From: Stigmatella aurantiaca DW4/3-1
GTDB lineage: Bacteria > Myxococcota > Myxococcia > Myxococcales > Myxococcaceae
Direction of reading: 5' to 3'
Assembly: GCF_000165485.1 (NCBI RefSeq)
Contig: NC_014623.1
Location: forward strand, 1,197,501-1,261,500
Length of the DNA stretch: 64,000 nucleotides
Each line of letters opens with the position of its first letter. Position 1 is the stretch's first letter. The notes below the pieces were generated by a model. That model did not search any database and was not told the origin of the DNA. It saw only the letters and a list, made by a program, of their open reading frames with translations. Position numbers and translations under genes: made by a program. Shown here one piece after another: positions 35,896-45,055 of the stretch.

Positions 35896-36720
35896 TCAGC
35901 GCCGGAAGTTGACGAGCTGGGAGAGGTTGAGGGGCACACTCTGTGTGCCAGAGCTCACCTGCCCGCTCCAGCTGATCTGCTGGGCGTTGTTGGAGCGCAG
36001 CGCCGTGGCGGCCTGGGCGGCCTGGGCGAAGTTGATCTGCAGGGGCAGCGTCACCTGCCGGGCGCCGCCGCCATCCAGCTGGCCCAGGTTGCCCGTGGAC
36101 AGGGTGCCCACATTGGCGCCGGCCAGCTTGAGCGCTCCGGAGATGGCGGCCACGGGCAAGGGGAAGCTGTTGCGGTTGGTGATGGTGAGGGGGAACTCCA
36201 CCGTGGCCCCCGTCAGCGACATGTTGGCGATGCGGGGCGCGTCGAACAGGACCTTGGGGACCTTGGGAATCTCGAAGGTGCCTTCCTTCTCCAGGGGGAA
36301 GGACAGGACGCCGATGGGGGTGTCGATGCCCAGGTTGCCCTGGGCCTTGAAGGCCGCCGCGTCCTTGTTGAGGAACGTCTGCACCACGGGGACGATGTCC
36401 GCGAAGCGCACGTTGGCCGGGAAGACGAGCTCGCTGGTGCCGCCTCCCTTGAGCTGGAGCCCCTTGCGCGGGGAGCCCGCCACCACCTGCTTGCCCTCGA
36501 CGAAGAAGGCGTAGTCCACCTTGGCCAGGGACAGGCCGAAGGAGTTGGGGTTGCGCACCTCGTACACCAGGTCCACGGTGGCGTCGGACAGGGAGGCGCT
36601 CGACAGGCGCGCGGTCTTGAAGCTGACGCTGGGCCGCTTGAAGAGCTTCTTGAGCGTGGCGCAGCCGGTGAGGGTGGCGAGCGTCACGGCGAGGAGGACC
36701 AGAAGGGAGCGTTTCATCAT
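35896..36720 (-). CDS. LEA type 2 (WHy-domain) lipoprotein
   Basis: 274 residues with a lipoprotein signal (TLATLTGCATL). Two WHy/LEA2 beta domains are visible: VDLVYEVRNPNSFGLSLAKVDYAFFVEG and, later, VEFPLTITNRNSFPLPVA. The NPNS/NRNS motifs are the hallmark of LEA14-like proteins, which are thought to protect proteins or membranes under drying or stress. The start could be either of two adjacent ATGs (36720 or 36717). Confidence 0.86.
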   Translation of the reverse strand: MMKRSLLVLLAVTLATLTGCATLKKLFKRPSVSFKTARLSSASLSDATVDLVYEVRNPNSFGLSLAKVDYAFFVEGKQVVAGSPRKGLQLKGGGTSELVFPANVRFADIVPVVQTFLNKDAAAFKAQGNLGIDTPIGVLSFPLEKEGTFEIPKVPKVLFDAPRIANMSLTGATVEFPLTITNRNSFPLPVAAISGALKLAGANVGTLSTGNLGQLDGGGARQVTLPLQINFAQAAQAATALRSNNAQQISWSGQVSSGTQSVPLNLSQLVNFRR

Positions 36721-36844
36721 GGGCGGGGCGGCATGGAAGCCGTTTCAGGGCCCTGCTGCAAGCGGGACACCGGTACCGAAAAGTGCGCTGGGCGGCCTGG
36801 GGTGGTAAGTCCCGCTCCTGGAAGAACCCCTGGAGGATGGACGC

Positions 36845-38359
36845 GTGGCTGGCGAGACCCTCACCCCTGATCCCCGCGTGCTCCCTGGGAAGGGGGGCGG
36901 TGGGAGGCTGGCCGCGCTCATCCTGGTTTGCGGGGTGCTCGTGGGAGCGTGCGAGCGCAAGGGGGGCTCCTCCACCGCGCCCCGGCTCGTGCTCAGCGCG
37001 TGCCGTGTCGAGGGCATCGAGTCCCAGGCGCTGTGCGGTACCTACGAGGTGTTCGAGGATCGCGCCGCGAAGCAAGGGCGGAAGATTCCCCTGCGTGTGG
37101 TGGTGGTGCCGGCGCTGGCGGCCTCCCCGGAGCCGGACCCGCTGGTGCTGCTGGCCGGAGGGCCGGGACAGGCGGCCTCGGAGGTGAAGGTGCTCAAGGC
37201 GGTGGATCGCATCCACCGCCTCCGGGACATTCTCCTGGTGGATCAGCGGGGCACGGGCGCCTCTGGGCCGCTGAAGTGCAACCCGGCCCCTCCCGATGCG
37301 GGCCTGGCCGCGCAGTTCGACGACGCCTACCGCGAGGAGGAGTTCCTCAAGTGCCTCTCGGGCTACGACGCGGATCCGCGCCTCTACACCACGCCCATCG
37401 CGATGGACGACCTGGACGAGGTGCGCGAGGCGCTGGGTTACCCGAAGCTCAACCTCTGGGGCATTTCTTACGGTACGCGCGCGGCGCTGGTGTACATGCG
37501 CCAGCACCCGGAGCGGGTCCGCACCGCCATCCTGGATGGGGTGGCACCCCTGAGTCTGTACCTGCCGCTCTACGCGGCACGGGACGGACAGCGGGCGCTG
37601 GACCTGCTCTTCACCCACTGTGAGCAGGATGTGGACTGCGCGAAGGCGTTTCCCGGGCTGCGTGGGCACGTCAAGGCCCTGCTGGACCGGATGGAGCAGG
37701 CGCCGGTGAAGGTGAACGCGGTGAACCCGCTCACGGGCGTGCCCGAGGACATCACCCTCTCCCGGAAAGTCTTCCTCCAGGCGTTGTATGGCCAGCTCTA
37801 CTCGCCGGATCTGGCGGCACTGGCGCCGCTCGCCCTGTCCAAGGCGGTCCAGGGAGACTGGGCGCCCTTCATCGCGCTCAGCCAGGGCATCACCGGCGGC
37901 CTGAGCGAGTCCGTGAGCCATGGCATGTTCTTCTCGGTCATCTGCGCGGAGGACGCGCCCTTCATCACCGAGGAGACGCTGGTCCGAGAGACGGCTGGCA
38001 CGTGGTTTGGCGCGAGCATGGTCCGCGACATGCTGGAGCCGTGCCGGGTATGGCCCAAGGGCTCCGTGCCGGAGGGGTACCGTCAGCCGGTGAGCTCCGC
38101 GGTGCCCACGCTCCTGCTGTCGGGGGAGTTGGACCCCGTGACGCCGCCCTCCTGGGCCGAGGAGGCCAAGAAGACGCTCTCCCACAGCCTGCACGTGGTG
38201 GTGCCGGGCGTGGGCCACAACACGATGGCGCTGGGCTGCATCCAGACGCTGATGGCGGACTTCGTGAAGCAGGGCAGCCTGGAGGGCCTGAAGCCCGAGT
38301 GCGGCGCGGCGCTGACGCGTCCTCCCTTCTTCACCTCCTTCGCCGGGCCGGTGCCGTGA
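36845..38359 (+). CDS. secreted alpha/beta-hydrolase peptidase (TAP-like)
   Basis: 504 residues from the GTG at 36845, which lies 8 nt after GGAGG. A hydrophobic lipoprotein signal (LILVCGVLVGAC) precedes an alpha/beta-hydrolase domain of the tripeptidyl aminopeptidase/proline iminopeptidase type. The oxyanion loop is LLAGGPGQAA, the VDQRGTGAS loop is conserved, the nucleophile Ser lies in LWGISYGTRAAL, the Asp is in LSGELDPVTPP and the His in VPGVGHNTM. A cap domain sits between. The likely role is releasing N-terminal amino acids from peptides outside the inner membrane, useful for a predator or scavenger. An ABC exporter follows 13 bp downstream, which suggests an operon. Confidence 0.9.
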   Translation: MAGETLTPDPRVLPGKGGGGRLAALILVCGVLVGACERKGGSSTAPRLVLSACRVEGIESQALCGTYEVFEDRAAKQGRKIPLRVVVVPALAASPEPDPLVLLAGGPGQAASEVKVLKAVDRIHRLRDILLVDQRGTGASGPLKCNPAPPDAGLAAQFDDAYREEEFLKCLSGYDADPRLYTTPIAMDDLDEVREALGYPKLNLWGISYGTRAALVYMRQHPERVRTAILDGVAPLSLYLPLYAARDGQRALDLLFTHCEQDVDCAKAFPGLRGHVKALLDRMEQAPVKVNAVNPLTGVPEDITLSRKVFLQALYGQLYSPDLAALAPLALSKAVQGDWAPFIALSQGITGGLSESVSHGMFFSVICAEDAPFITEETLVRETAGTWFGASMVRDMLEPCRVWPKGSVPEGYRQPVSSAVPTLLLSGELDPVTPPSWAEEAKKTLSHSLHVVVPGVGHNTMALGCIQTLMADFVKQGSLEGLKPECGAALTRPPFFTSFAGPVP

Positions 38360-38372
38360 CGGGAGCCTCCAA

Positions 38373-39107
38373 ATGATCGACGTGAGCCACCTGCACAAGC
38401 GCTTCGGCGCGGTGACGGCGGTGGAGGATGTGTCCTTCTCCGCGGCGGATGGGGTCGTCACCGGCCTGCTGGGACCCAATGGCGCCGGGAAGACGACCAC
38501 CCTGCGCATGCTCTACACGCTCATCCGCCCGGACCGGGGCACGGCCCGGGTGGATGGGCTGGACGTGGCCGAGCGCCCCATGGATGTGCGCCGCGCCATC
38601 GGCGTGCTCCCCGACGCGCGCGGCATCTACCCGCGCCTCACCGCCCGGGAGCATGCCCGCTATGCCGGAGAGCTGCACGGCCTGTCCGGCGCGGCGCTGG
38701 ACAAGCGCGTGGACGAGCTGGTGGACCTGCTGGACATGAAGGACATCGCCCACCGCCGAGCGGAGGGCTTCAGCCAGGGCGAACGCATGAAGGTGGCCCT
38801 GGCGCGCGCGCTGGTGCACGGGCCGCGCAACGTGCTCCTGGACGAGCCCACCAACGGCCTGGACGTGATGAGCACCCGCGCGGTGCGCACCATCATCCGC
38901 CGCCTCAAGGCCGAGGGGCACTGCGTGCTCTTCTCCAGCCACGTGATGCAGGAGGTGACGGCCCTGTGTGACCGCATCGTCGTGGTGGCCCGGGGGCGCG
39001 TGGTGGCGGAGGGCACCCCGGACGAACTGCGCGCCCGCACCGGCAAGGACAGCCTGGAGGAGGCCTTCATCTCCGCCATCGGAACGGACCAGGGGTTGAT
39101 GCAATGA
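38373..39107 (+). CDS. natA: ABC transporter ATPase, NatA type
   Basis: A 244-residue ATP-binding subunit. Walker A is LLGPNGAGKTTTLR, the Q loop falls near VLPDARGIYPRLT, the signature is GFSQGERMKVALARAL, Walker B is NVLLDEPTNGLD and the H loop is LFSSHVMQE. The sequence is closest to the NatA sodium-exporter ATPase group (RPDRGTARVDGLDV). Its stop codon overlaps the permease start (ATGA). Confidence 0.9.
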   Translation: MIDVSHLHKRFGAVTAVEDVSFSAADGVVTGLLGPNGAGKTTTLRMLYTLIRPDRGTARVDGLDVAERPMDVRRAIGVLPDARGIYPRLTAREHARYAGELHGLSGAALDKRVDELVDLLDMKDIAHRRAEGFSQGERMKVALARALVHGPRNVLLDEPTNGLDVMSTRAVRTIIRRLKAEGHCVLFSSHVMQEVTALCDRIVVVARGRVVAEGTPDELRARTGKDSLEEAFISAIGTDQGLMQ

Positions 39108-40273
39108 AGAGGCTCTTCGCCACGGTCTTCCGCAAGGAGCTGAAGGACCACCTCCGGGACCGGCGCTCGGTGTCGAGCGCGCTCATGGGGACGCTGCTCG
39201 GGCCGCTCGTGTCCGCGATGCTCTTCACGCTGATGGCCTCCTGGTACGGGGACTCCAAGCCCCTGGAAGTGCCGGTGGTGGGCCGCGAGCATGCCCCCAG
39301 CCTCATGGCCTTCCTCCAGCGCTACGGCGCCCAGCTCACCGAGCCGCCCGCGGACTACGAGGCGCTCCTCCAGGCCGGCAAGCTGGACGCGGTGCTCATC
39401 ATCCCCGAGGACTACGGCAAGGACTTCTCCGCGGGGCATACGGCCGCGGTGCAGGTGGTGGTGGACAGCTCGCGCAATGAGGCGCGCGTCAACGCCGAGC
39501 GCCTGCGGTCGATGCTCCAGGCCTACGCGGGCATGCTGGGAGGGCAGCGCCTCCTGGCGCGCGGCGTCTCTCCGGAGCTGGCGGCGCCCGTCCAGGTGGA
39601 CGAGGTGGACCTGGCCACGCCGGAGCGGCTGGCGGCGCGGACCCTGTACATCGTCCCGTACTTCCTCGTCTTCGCCGCCCTCATGGGCGGAATGAACGTG
39701 GCCATCGACGCCATGGCGGGGGAGCGCGAACGCGGTTCGCTGGAGCCGCTGCTCATCAACCCCGTGGGGCGCGGCGACGTGGTGGCGGGCAAGTGGCTCA
39801 CCGCCGGGGTGTTCGCGTCCCTGTCGACGCTCGTGTGCCTGGGGGCCTTCCTGGTGATGTTGAGGCTCGTGCCCCTCCAGGATCTGGGGTTGAAGGTGCA
39901 CCTCGACGCGGCATCGGTGGTGAGCATCCTCGCGGCGCTCCTGCCCTTGTCGCTCTTCGCCTCGGCGGGGCAGGTGCTGGTGTCCACCTATGCGCGCTCC
40001 TTCAAGGAGGCGCAGACGTACCTGCAACTGCTGCTGATGCTGCCGCTGGTGCCCAGCCTCCTGCTGGGCCTGTCCCCCATCAAGAGCCAGCCCTGGATGT
40101 TCGCCATCCCCGTGTTTGGCCAGCAGTTGCTGATGGGCGAGGTGATGCGGGGCGAGGCCGTGGGCGGCGGGCCCTATGTGCTGGGAGCCCTGGGGTGCGC
40201 GGCGGCGGCGGCGGTGTGCCTGCTCTTCACCACGAGGCTGTTGGGCCAGGAGCGCATCATCTTTGGGCGCTAA
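39104..40273 (+). CDS. natB: ABC transporter permease, NatB type
   Basis: 389 residues of an ABC-2 type permease. One N-terminal membrane helix (residues about 20-45) is followed by a large extracytoplasmic domain (residues about 50-170), and a block of five helices follows (YIVPYFLVFAALMGGMNVAID, LLPLSLFASAGQVLVST). The motif MAGERERGSLEPLLINPVGRGDVVAGKW is the coupling region of NatB and related exporters. With the ATPase upstream it should export sodium or a small molecule. Start by ATGA overlap. Confidence 0.88.
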   Translation: MKRLFATVFRKELKDHLRDRRSVSSALMGTLLGPLVSAMLFTLMASWYGDSKPLEVPVVGREHAPSLMAFLQRYGAQLTEPPADYEALLQAGKLDAVLIIPEDYGKDFSAGHTAAVQVVVDSSRNEARVNAERLRSMLQAYAGMLGGQRLLARGVSPELAAPVQVDEVDLATPERLAARTLYIVPYFLVFAALMGGMNVAIDAMAGERERGSLEPLLINPVGRGDVVAGKWLTAGVFASLSTLVCLGAFLVMLRLVPLQDLGLKVHLDAASVVSILAALLPLSLFASAGQVLVSTYARSFKEAQTYLQLLLMLPLVPSLLLGLSPIKSQPWMFAIPVFGQQLLMGEVMRGEAVGGGPYVLGALGCAAAAAVCLLFTTRLLGQERIIFGR

Positions 40274-40338
40274 CGGTCTGGGAGGGCTTGAAAGATGGGG
40301 TTCAAATTGCGCAGTGCGTCAAGCGGGGTTGACGGACA

Positions 40339-40957
40339 GTGAACTTCAAGACTTTACGGGTGGGGCCCGAGGATGTGACTCTCCAGCGCATGCGGACCAG
40401 CGTAACGCCGACCCCCCCGCCCTTGAGCGTCGAGCCCATGACACGCTCGATCCTCTTCGAGGGCCTGTTTGTTCATGGGGTCGCGAGGGACTCATATTTC
40501 GAAGCGGAGCTGCGCAAGGTGGGGTTTGATCGGGACGATCTGCTCCCGCAGTACCCCATGAGCCTGTTCCGGAAGTGCCTGGACATCGCGTGCCGGTGTT
40601 TCTACCCCGGGGCTGACGGTGGAAGAGGGGCGGAGGCGCTTGGGGCACCAGTTCGTCCAGGGCTTCGCGCGCACGGTGCTGGGCGGGGCGGTGTCCGCGG
40701 GCATTCCGCTGGTGGGGCCGGTGCGCTTCCTCAAGAAGTTCCCCGAGCACCTGCGGTTCGACACCTCGCCCATCTCCGTGAACTCGGTGCAGCTGGGGGA
40801 TCGCCAGTTCCGCTTGGACTTCCGGGCCAGCGTGGACCTGTCCCCCTTCTTCCTTCAAGGGGTCGTCGAGGAAGGTTTGCGGCTGACACGGGTTGTCCCA
40901 GTCCTCCGGGTGGCGCGGCATTCGCCCATCAGCTTCACGCTGCACGTCACCTGGTAA
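40339..40957 (+). pseudogene. DUF2378 (Myxococcales-restricted) protein, frameshifted
   Basis: The N-terminal half reads in one frame (ILFEGLFVHGV, YFEAELRKVGFDRDDLLPQYP, ACRCFYPG), and the C-terminal half in the next frame (GRRRLGHQFVQGFARTVLG, RFDTSPISVNSVQLGDR). The two join across the CCCCGGGG run at 40605-40612, where one extra base separates them. The joined protein matches the TIGR02265/DUF2378 family known only from myxobacteria, in which several hundred members are of unknown function. The start at GTG 40339 is uncertain. The indel sits in a G run, so a sequence error is possible. Confidence 0.75.
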
Positions 40958-41031
40958 GCGGGCAGGCTTCTGGCTTGCCCCCTTGCTCCGGGCCAAGAGA
41001 GTCGTAGCGGTGGCCGGGCCTTCTCCGCACA

Positions 41032-42105
41032 ATGAGGAGGATGACGCCCGAGCGAGACATGACCCTGGCTTCCGCGCCCGCCTCCGTGTCGACGGCGGAG
41101 GGCGAGCCCCGGTTCGGCACCTACGTGGGGGAACTGCGCGAGGTGGACCTGGGGCGCCTCCAGGGCCGATGGGCTCCCTCGGTGGCCTCGAAGCTGTTCA
41201 AGCGCAAGCGCTGGAACTACCTGTTCGCCGCCACGCAGGAGGTGGCCGCGCTCTTCGCGGTGGCGGACCTGGGCTACAGCGCGAACGCCTTCGCGGTGGC
41301 CGTGGACCTGAAGGAGAAGCGCCCGCTGTGTGACGTGAGCTTCCTGGGCCTCCCGGTTGCCCTGGCCACGGTGGGGGACAGGCCGGGCGCGGGGCTGGCC
41401 GTCGCGTTTCGCACGCTGGGAGGCCGCATGTCGGCCCGGCGTGGGGAGGACGACGAGCGCTATCAGGTAGAGGTGGACGTTCGCCGCGGGAGGACCGGCA
41501 GCCGCCATCCCTTTCGCTGGAAGGGCGAGTTGCAGGTGGCGGGAGGCCCGCCGGCGCTCACGGTGATTGCGCCCGTGAAGGACGACGGGCGGGTGAACGT
41601 GACGCAGAAGCGCGGCGGCCTGCTGGCGCTGGGCAGCCTGGAGGCGGGGGGCAAACACTTCCGGCTGGACGGCGGGGTGGGCGGGCTGGATTACACGCAC
41701 GGCTACCTGGCGCGGCACACCGCGTGGCGCTGGGCCTATGGCGCGGGCCGCCTGGAGGACGGGACGCCCGTGGGCCTCAACTTCGTGGAGGGCTTCAACG
41801 AGGACCCGCGGTCTAACGAGAACGCGTTCTGGGTGGGGGACAAGCTCTATTCGATGGCGCGTGCGCGCTTCGCGTATGACCGGAAAGACCTGCTGGAGCC
41901 GTGGCGGGTGACGACGGAGGATGGCGCGGTGGATCTGCGCTTCAAGCCCATCTACATCCACCGAGAGGAGATCAGCTTGCGGTGGGTGGTGAGCCGCTTC
42001 GCGCAGCCGGTGGGGCTCTTCGAGGGCACGGTGCGGGCGGGTGGGCGGACCTACACCCTGTCCAGCCTGCCGGGAGTCACCGAAGACCAAGACATGCTCT
42101 GGTGA
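41032..42105 (+). CDS. DUF2804 domain-containing protein
   Basis: 357 residues with DUF2804 features: an RLQGRWAPSVASKLFKRKRWNY beginning, the inner GGLDYTHGYLARHTAWRWAYGAG region and the closing LPGVTEDQDMLW. The family has no established reaction but looks like a lipocalin-related beta fold. Start choice is uncertain: ATGs at 41032, 41041 and 41059 all lie in frame, and a GAGGAGG site is placed directly before the second. Confidence 0.88.
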   Translation: MRRMTPERDMTLASAPASVSTAEGEPRFGTYVGELREVDLGRLQGRWAPSVASKLFKRKRWNYLFAATQEVAALFAVADLGYSANAFAVAVDLKEKRPLCDVSFLGLPVALATVGDRPGAGLAVAFRTLGGRMSARRGEDDERYQVEVDVRRGRTGSRHPFRWKGELQVAGGPPALTVIAPVKDDGRVNVTQKRGGLLALGSLEAGGKHFRLDGGVGGLDYTHGYLARHTAWRWAYGAGRLEDGTPVGLNFVEGFNEDPRSNENAFWVGDKLYSMARARFAYDRKDLLEPWRVTTEDGAVDLRFKPIYIHREEISLRWVVSRFAQPVGLFEGTVRAGGRTYTLSSLPGVTEDQDMLW

Positions 42106-42129
42106 GTCCCGGCAAGGGCCGGTGGAGCG

Positions 42130-43494
42130 CTACGGCGCTGACGCCTTGCGGCGGCTGTCGAGGATCTTCAAGAAGGAGCGGCTGCGCAGCTCCTCCAGGG
42201 TGAGCCCGGTGGCCCGGGCCTCTTCCTCGGTGATGGCGCCGCAGGAGATGCCGCGCAGGAAGTAGTTCAGCAGCCCCTGGCCGGTGGCCGCGTCGTCGAA
42301 CACGTCTCCGAGCAGCGTGGCCTGGGCCGCCTTGTCGATGAAGGCCTTGAGCCGGCGCGAGGCGGGGTCCAGCCCCTCCAGGAAAAACGCATACACGGCC
42401 GCGTAGCGCACGGGGAGCTGCGCGGGGTGCAAGTCCCAGCCCTGGTAGATGGCGCGCTCCAGCGAGTGGCGCGTGTGGTCGTACGCCAGCCGCCACGCGC
42501 GGTGCACCACCTCGCGGTTCTCCTTCTTCTGCGAGGGCGTCAGGGCCTTCTTTGCATCCTTCTTATGCGGGCCCACCGGCATCACGTTGGTGGCGCCGTC
42601 CGAGAGCGCCACCCCGGTGCCCGCCAGGGCCAGCTGCATCAGGTGCCGGGCGAAGTCGCAGGCGGGGTGCGCCATGCTCTGGTAGGCGGCGGTGATGTTG
42701 AGCGAGGCGGTGAAGTCGTAGACGCCGAGGTGGGCGCCCACGCAGCGGCCTTCCGCCGCCGCGACGAGTTCCGTCAACGCCAGACGCCCCTGCGCATCGA
42801 AGAGGGACTGGGGCGTCTCCACCATCAGCTCGATGGGCAGCGAGCCGGGCCGCAGCTTCTTCGCCTTCTCCAGCGCCTCCAGCATGCGCACCAGCGCGGT
42901 GACCTGCTCCACGGCGGTGATCTTGGGCAGGGTGATGACGAAGTTGTCCGGCAGCTTGCCGCCAGAGCGATCCAGCAACGTGGTGATGAACAGATCCAAC
43001 GTGCGGGCGCTGCGGTCGAACAGCTCCTCGGAGAGGGACTTGATGCGGATGCCGATGAACGGAGGCAGCGTGCCCGCTGCGAGTCCCCGGGCCGTCTCCT
43101 CGGCGGCGGACACGGCGTGCCCATCCTCTTCCGCGTCGGGCCGGTGGCCGTAGCCGTCCTCGAAGTCGATCCGGAAGTCCTCCACGGGTTCGCGCTCGAG
43201 CTTGGCCACCACGCGATCGTAGACGCGCTTGCCGAATGTGCCCGTCTTCGGGAAGCCCAGGCACCCGGCGAACGTCTTGGCGTCCGGCGCGTAGTCCTGG
43301 AGCGTGGCCAGGGCCGTCTGCCCCATCTTCTTCGCCGTGTCCGCCTTGAAGATCTGCGCGCCGCCGTAGACGGTGTGCACGGGCTGGCGCCGGGAGGACT
43401 CGCCCGGGTAGGCCTGGGTGTAGGCCAGGTTGGCCTTCTTCAGCGCGGCGCGGGCGGGGCCAATGGAGGAGGGCTTGAGGGTCGTCTTCGTCAT
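42130..43494 (-). CDS. DUF6986 (citrate-lyase/malate-synthase-like) aldolase
   Basis: About 454 residues. The protein is a TIM-barrel of the HpcH/HpaI and malate synthase type: FRIDFEDGYGHR (acidic metal-binding turn), FIGIRIKSLSEEL, VITLPKITAVEQV, IELMVETPQSLF (Glu and Thr of the metal site) and VGAHLGVYDFTASLNI. Related genes are often filed as DUF6986 or mislabelled phosphoenolpyruvate kinase. The start is set at ATG 43494, because the longer frame to 43554 adds an unrelated N-terminus. Members often occur with purine-degradation genes, and the allantoin cluster is only 4 kb away. Use of glyoxylate from that pathway is an inference. Confidence 0.82.
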   Translation of the reverse strand: MTKTTLKPSSIGPARAALKKANLAYTQAYPGESSRRQPVHTVYGGAQIFKADTAKKMGQTALATLQDYAPDAKTFAGCLGFPKTGTFGKRVYDRVVAKLEREPVEDFRIDFEDGYGHRPDAEEDGHAVSAAEETARGLAAGTLPPFIGIRIKSLSEELFDRSARTLDLFITTLLDRSGGKLPDNFVITLPKITAVEQVTALVRMLEALEKAKKLRPGSLPIELMVETPQSLFDAQGRLALTELVAAAEGRCVGAHLGVYDFTASLNITAAYQSMAHPACDFARHLMQLALAGTGVALSDGATNVMPVGPHKKDAKKALTPSQKKENREVVHRAWRLAYDHTRHSLERAIYQGWDLHPAQLPVRYAAVYAFFLEGLDPASRRLKAFIDKAAQATLLGDVFDDAATGQGLLNYFLRGISCGAITEEEARATGLTLEELRSRSFLKILDSRRKASAP

Positions 43495-43559
43495 ATAGAG
43501 GAGGGGCTCAGCTCGGGAGAGAGACAGCCCCCATATAGAACGGCTCCCGCTCATGAGTC

Positions 43560-43577
43560 AGCCCCGTGACCGGGGCT
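43560..43577. promoter_or_regulatory. hairpin in a divergent intergenic region
   Basis: AGCCCCG at 43560-43566 pairs with CGGGGCT at 43571-43577 around TGAC. It lies in the 190-bp gap between the divergent DUF6986 and Ser/Thr kinase genes. It could be an operator or an RNA structure in either leader. Confidence 0.25.
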
Positions 43578-43684
43578 CAAGCAGGGGTGTCCTGAAGAAG
43601 GCGAGGTGATTGACACGCCCAGGGGTTGCGGCAAGGACTGGAGCAGACGCGTGGTTGCGGCGTCTTGAGGAGACTTTCCCCGCC

Positions 43685-45055
43685 ATGGACCCTTCCGGAT
43701 TACCGCTCGGCATACAGGTGGGCGCTTGGCGCGTGGTGGGGCGGCGCGGCCATGGCAGCTACGGCATGGTCTATCGTGCCGAGAGGGCGGGAGACGCGGA
43801 GGCGGGCGTCTTCGCGCTGAAGATGGCCTTGCGCCAGATGGACCCCCGCTTCGAGCGGGAGGCCGAGTTGCTTTCGCGTCTGACGGAGCCCCATGTTCCG
43901 AAGCTGTTGGACCAGGGCATTTGGGTGTCTCCGGAAGGAGTCTCCTTCCCGTACGTGGTGATGGAATGGGTCGAGGGCATGCCGCTGTACGAGTGGGCCG
44001 TGCGCCACCCGTTCTCCTCCCGCCAAGCCTTGAGATTGCTGGCCCAGGTCGCCCGCGCCTTGGCCGCCACGCACGCGGCGGGCGGTGTTCATCGGGACGT
44101 GAAAGGCGACAACGTCCTGGTGAGCGCCGATGGCACGAAGGCGTTCCTCGTGGACTTCGGCTCAGGCCGTTACGCCGGGGCACGAAGGCTCACGTGGCGG
44201 CCAGAGCCACCGGGGACGTTTCAATATTGGAGCATCGAAGCGCTGCGCTTCCGATGGCGGTTCCGTCACGATGCCACGGCCCACTACGAGGCTGGACCCG
44301 CCGATGACGTGTATGCGCTGGGCGTGATGGCCTATCGCCTCGTGACAGGAGTGTACCCTCCGCCCTTGGAGTCCAAGGCATTGGATGCTGGAGAGGGGTA
44401 TGTCCGCTCCCAACGGATAGCCCCCGAGCAACAGGCGCATGTGAGCCCGAAGTTGGCGGCGCTGATCCGGCAGATGGTCGCAGAGAAGCTCTCGATGCGT
44501 GGCAATGCGGCGGAGGTTGCGCATGCCTTGGAGAGCGCCGCGAAAGATGCTGGGCGGCAAGCATCTCGTGTCATCACCCGGCGCTCGAAGCAGGCTGCTC
44601 ACGTTCCAGGAGGGTGGTCTGTCGTGTGGCGCTCCAAGACGACATGGCTTGGGTGGCTCATGGCATCGATGCTGGGGGCCCTATGGGGAGGAGGCAAGTG
44701 GGATGAGCAAGTGCAGTGGGTGCAAGACCTCTTGGAGGTCGCTCAGCCTGCACCGCAGGAGGAAGCAGAAGACGGCGGAACCGCAGGCCTCGCAGATGCT
44801 GGGCTCGCTTTTTCCGCAGGTGCTGAGCCTTCTGAAGCTGAACGAGGTGGAATGGGGCTCGATATTCCCAAGAGGCCGTTTCCTGGCCAGCATCGACCAC
44901 CGTGCGTGAAGCCCGAGATCAAGATTAACGAGGGGTGCTGGATCGCTTTGATAGGTGAGGCTCCTCCATGTGGCACTCACTCGTACGAGTGGAGGGGAAA
45001 ATGTTACAGGCCCACGCTCGACCCACCCCTACCCTCGACTTCAAACCCACGATGA
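43685..45055 (+). CDS. Ser/Thr protein kinase with Cys-rich C-terminal module
   Basis: 456 residues from the ATG at 43685 (the frame is open from 43610, but kinase homology starts here). Catalytic residues: glycine loop GRRGHGSYGMVY, K46 in FALKMA, HRDVKGDN (HRD 136-138), DFG (157-159). The activation segment continues PPGTFQYWS instead of the usual APE, and an extra segment follows (RFRWRFRHDATAHYEAG). A single membrane helix lies near residues 325-343. The C-terminal tail has GCW, PPCG, EWRGKCYRP, a small Cys motif also seen in other myxobacterial kinases. Its stop codon overlaps the ATG of the lipoprotein downstream. Confidence 0.88.
   Translation: MDPSGLPLGIQVGAWRVVGRRGHGSYGMVYRAERAGDAEAGVFALKMALRQMDPRFEREAELLSRLTEPHVPKLLDQGIWVSPEGVSFPYVVMEWVEGMPLYEWAVRHPFSSRQALRLLAQVARALAATHAAGGVHRDVKGDNVLVSADGTKAFLVDFGSGRYAGARRLTWRPEPPGTFQYWSIEALRFRWRFRHDATAHYEAGPADDVYALGVMAYRLVTGVYPPPLESKALDAGEGYVRSQRIAPEQQAHVSPKLAALIRQMVAEKLSMRGNAAEVAHALESAAKDAGRQASRVITRRSKQAAHVPGGWSVVWRSKTTWLGWLMASMLGALWGGGKWDEQVQWVQDLLEVAQPAPQEEAEDGGTAGLADAGLAFSAGAEPSEAERGGMGLDIPKRPFPGQHRPPCVKPEIKINEGCWIALIGEAPPCGTHSYEWRGKCYRPTLDPPLPSTSNPR

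Noticed and set aside
30161..36514. Long plus-strand frames of 865 and 1226 codons opposite the kinase fusion
   Set aside because: They have Gly/Arg/Val/His-rich low-complexity proteins with no domain, and run over the intact kinase. They are coding shadows caused by high GC at third positions.
35813..38509. Minus-strand frame of 898 codons across the LEA2, peptidase and ABC transporter genes
   Set aside because: It crosses several well-supported genes and has no recognisable domain.
43607..43640. TTGACA at 43610 as a promoter for the kinase
   Set aside because: No -10-like sequence lies at 16-18 bp. The hexamer alone is not enough.
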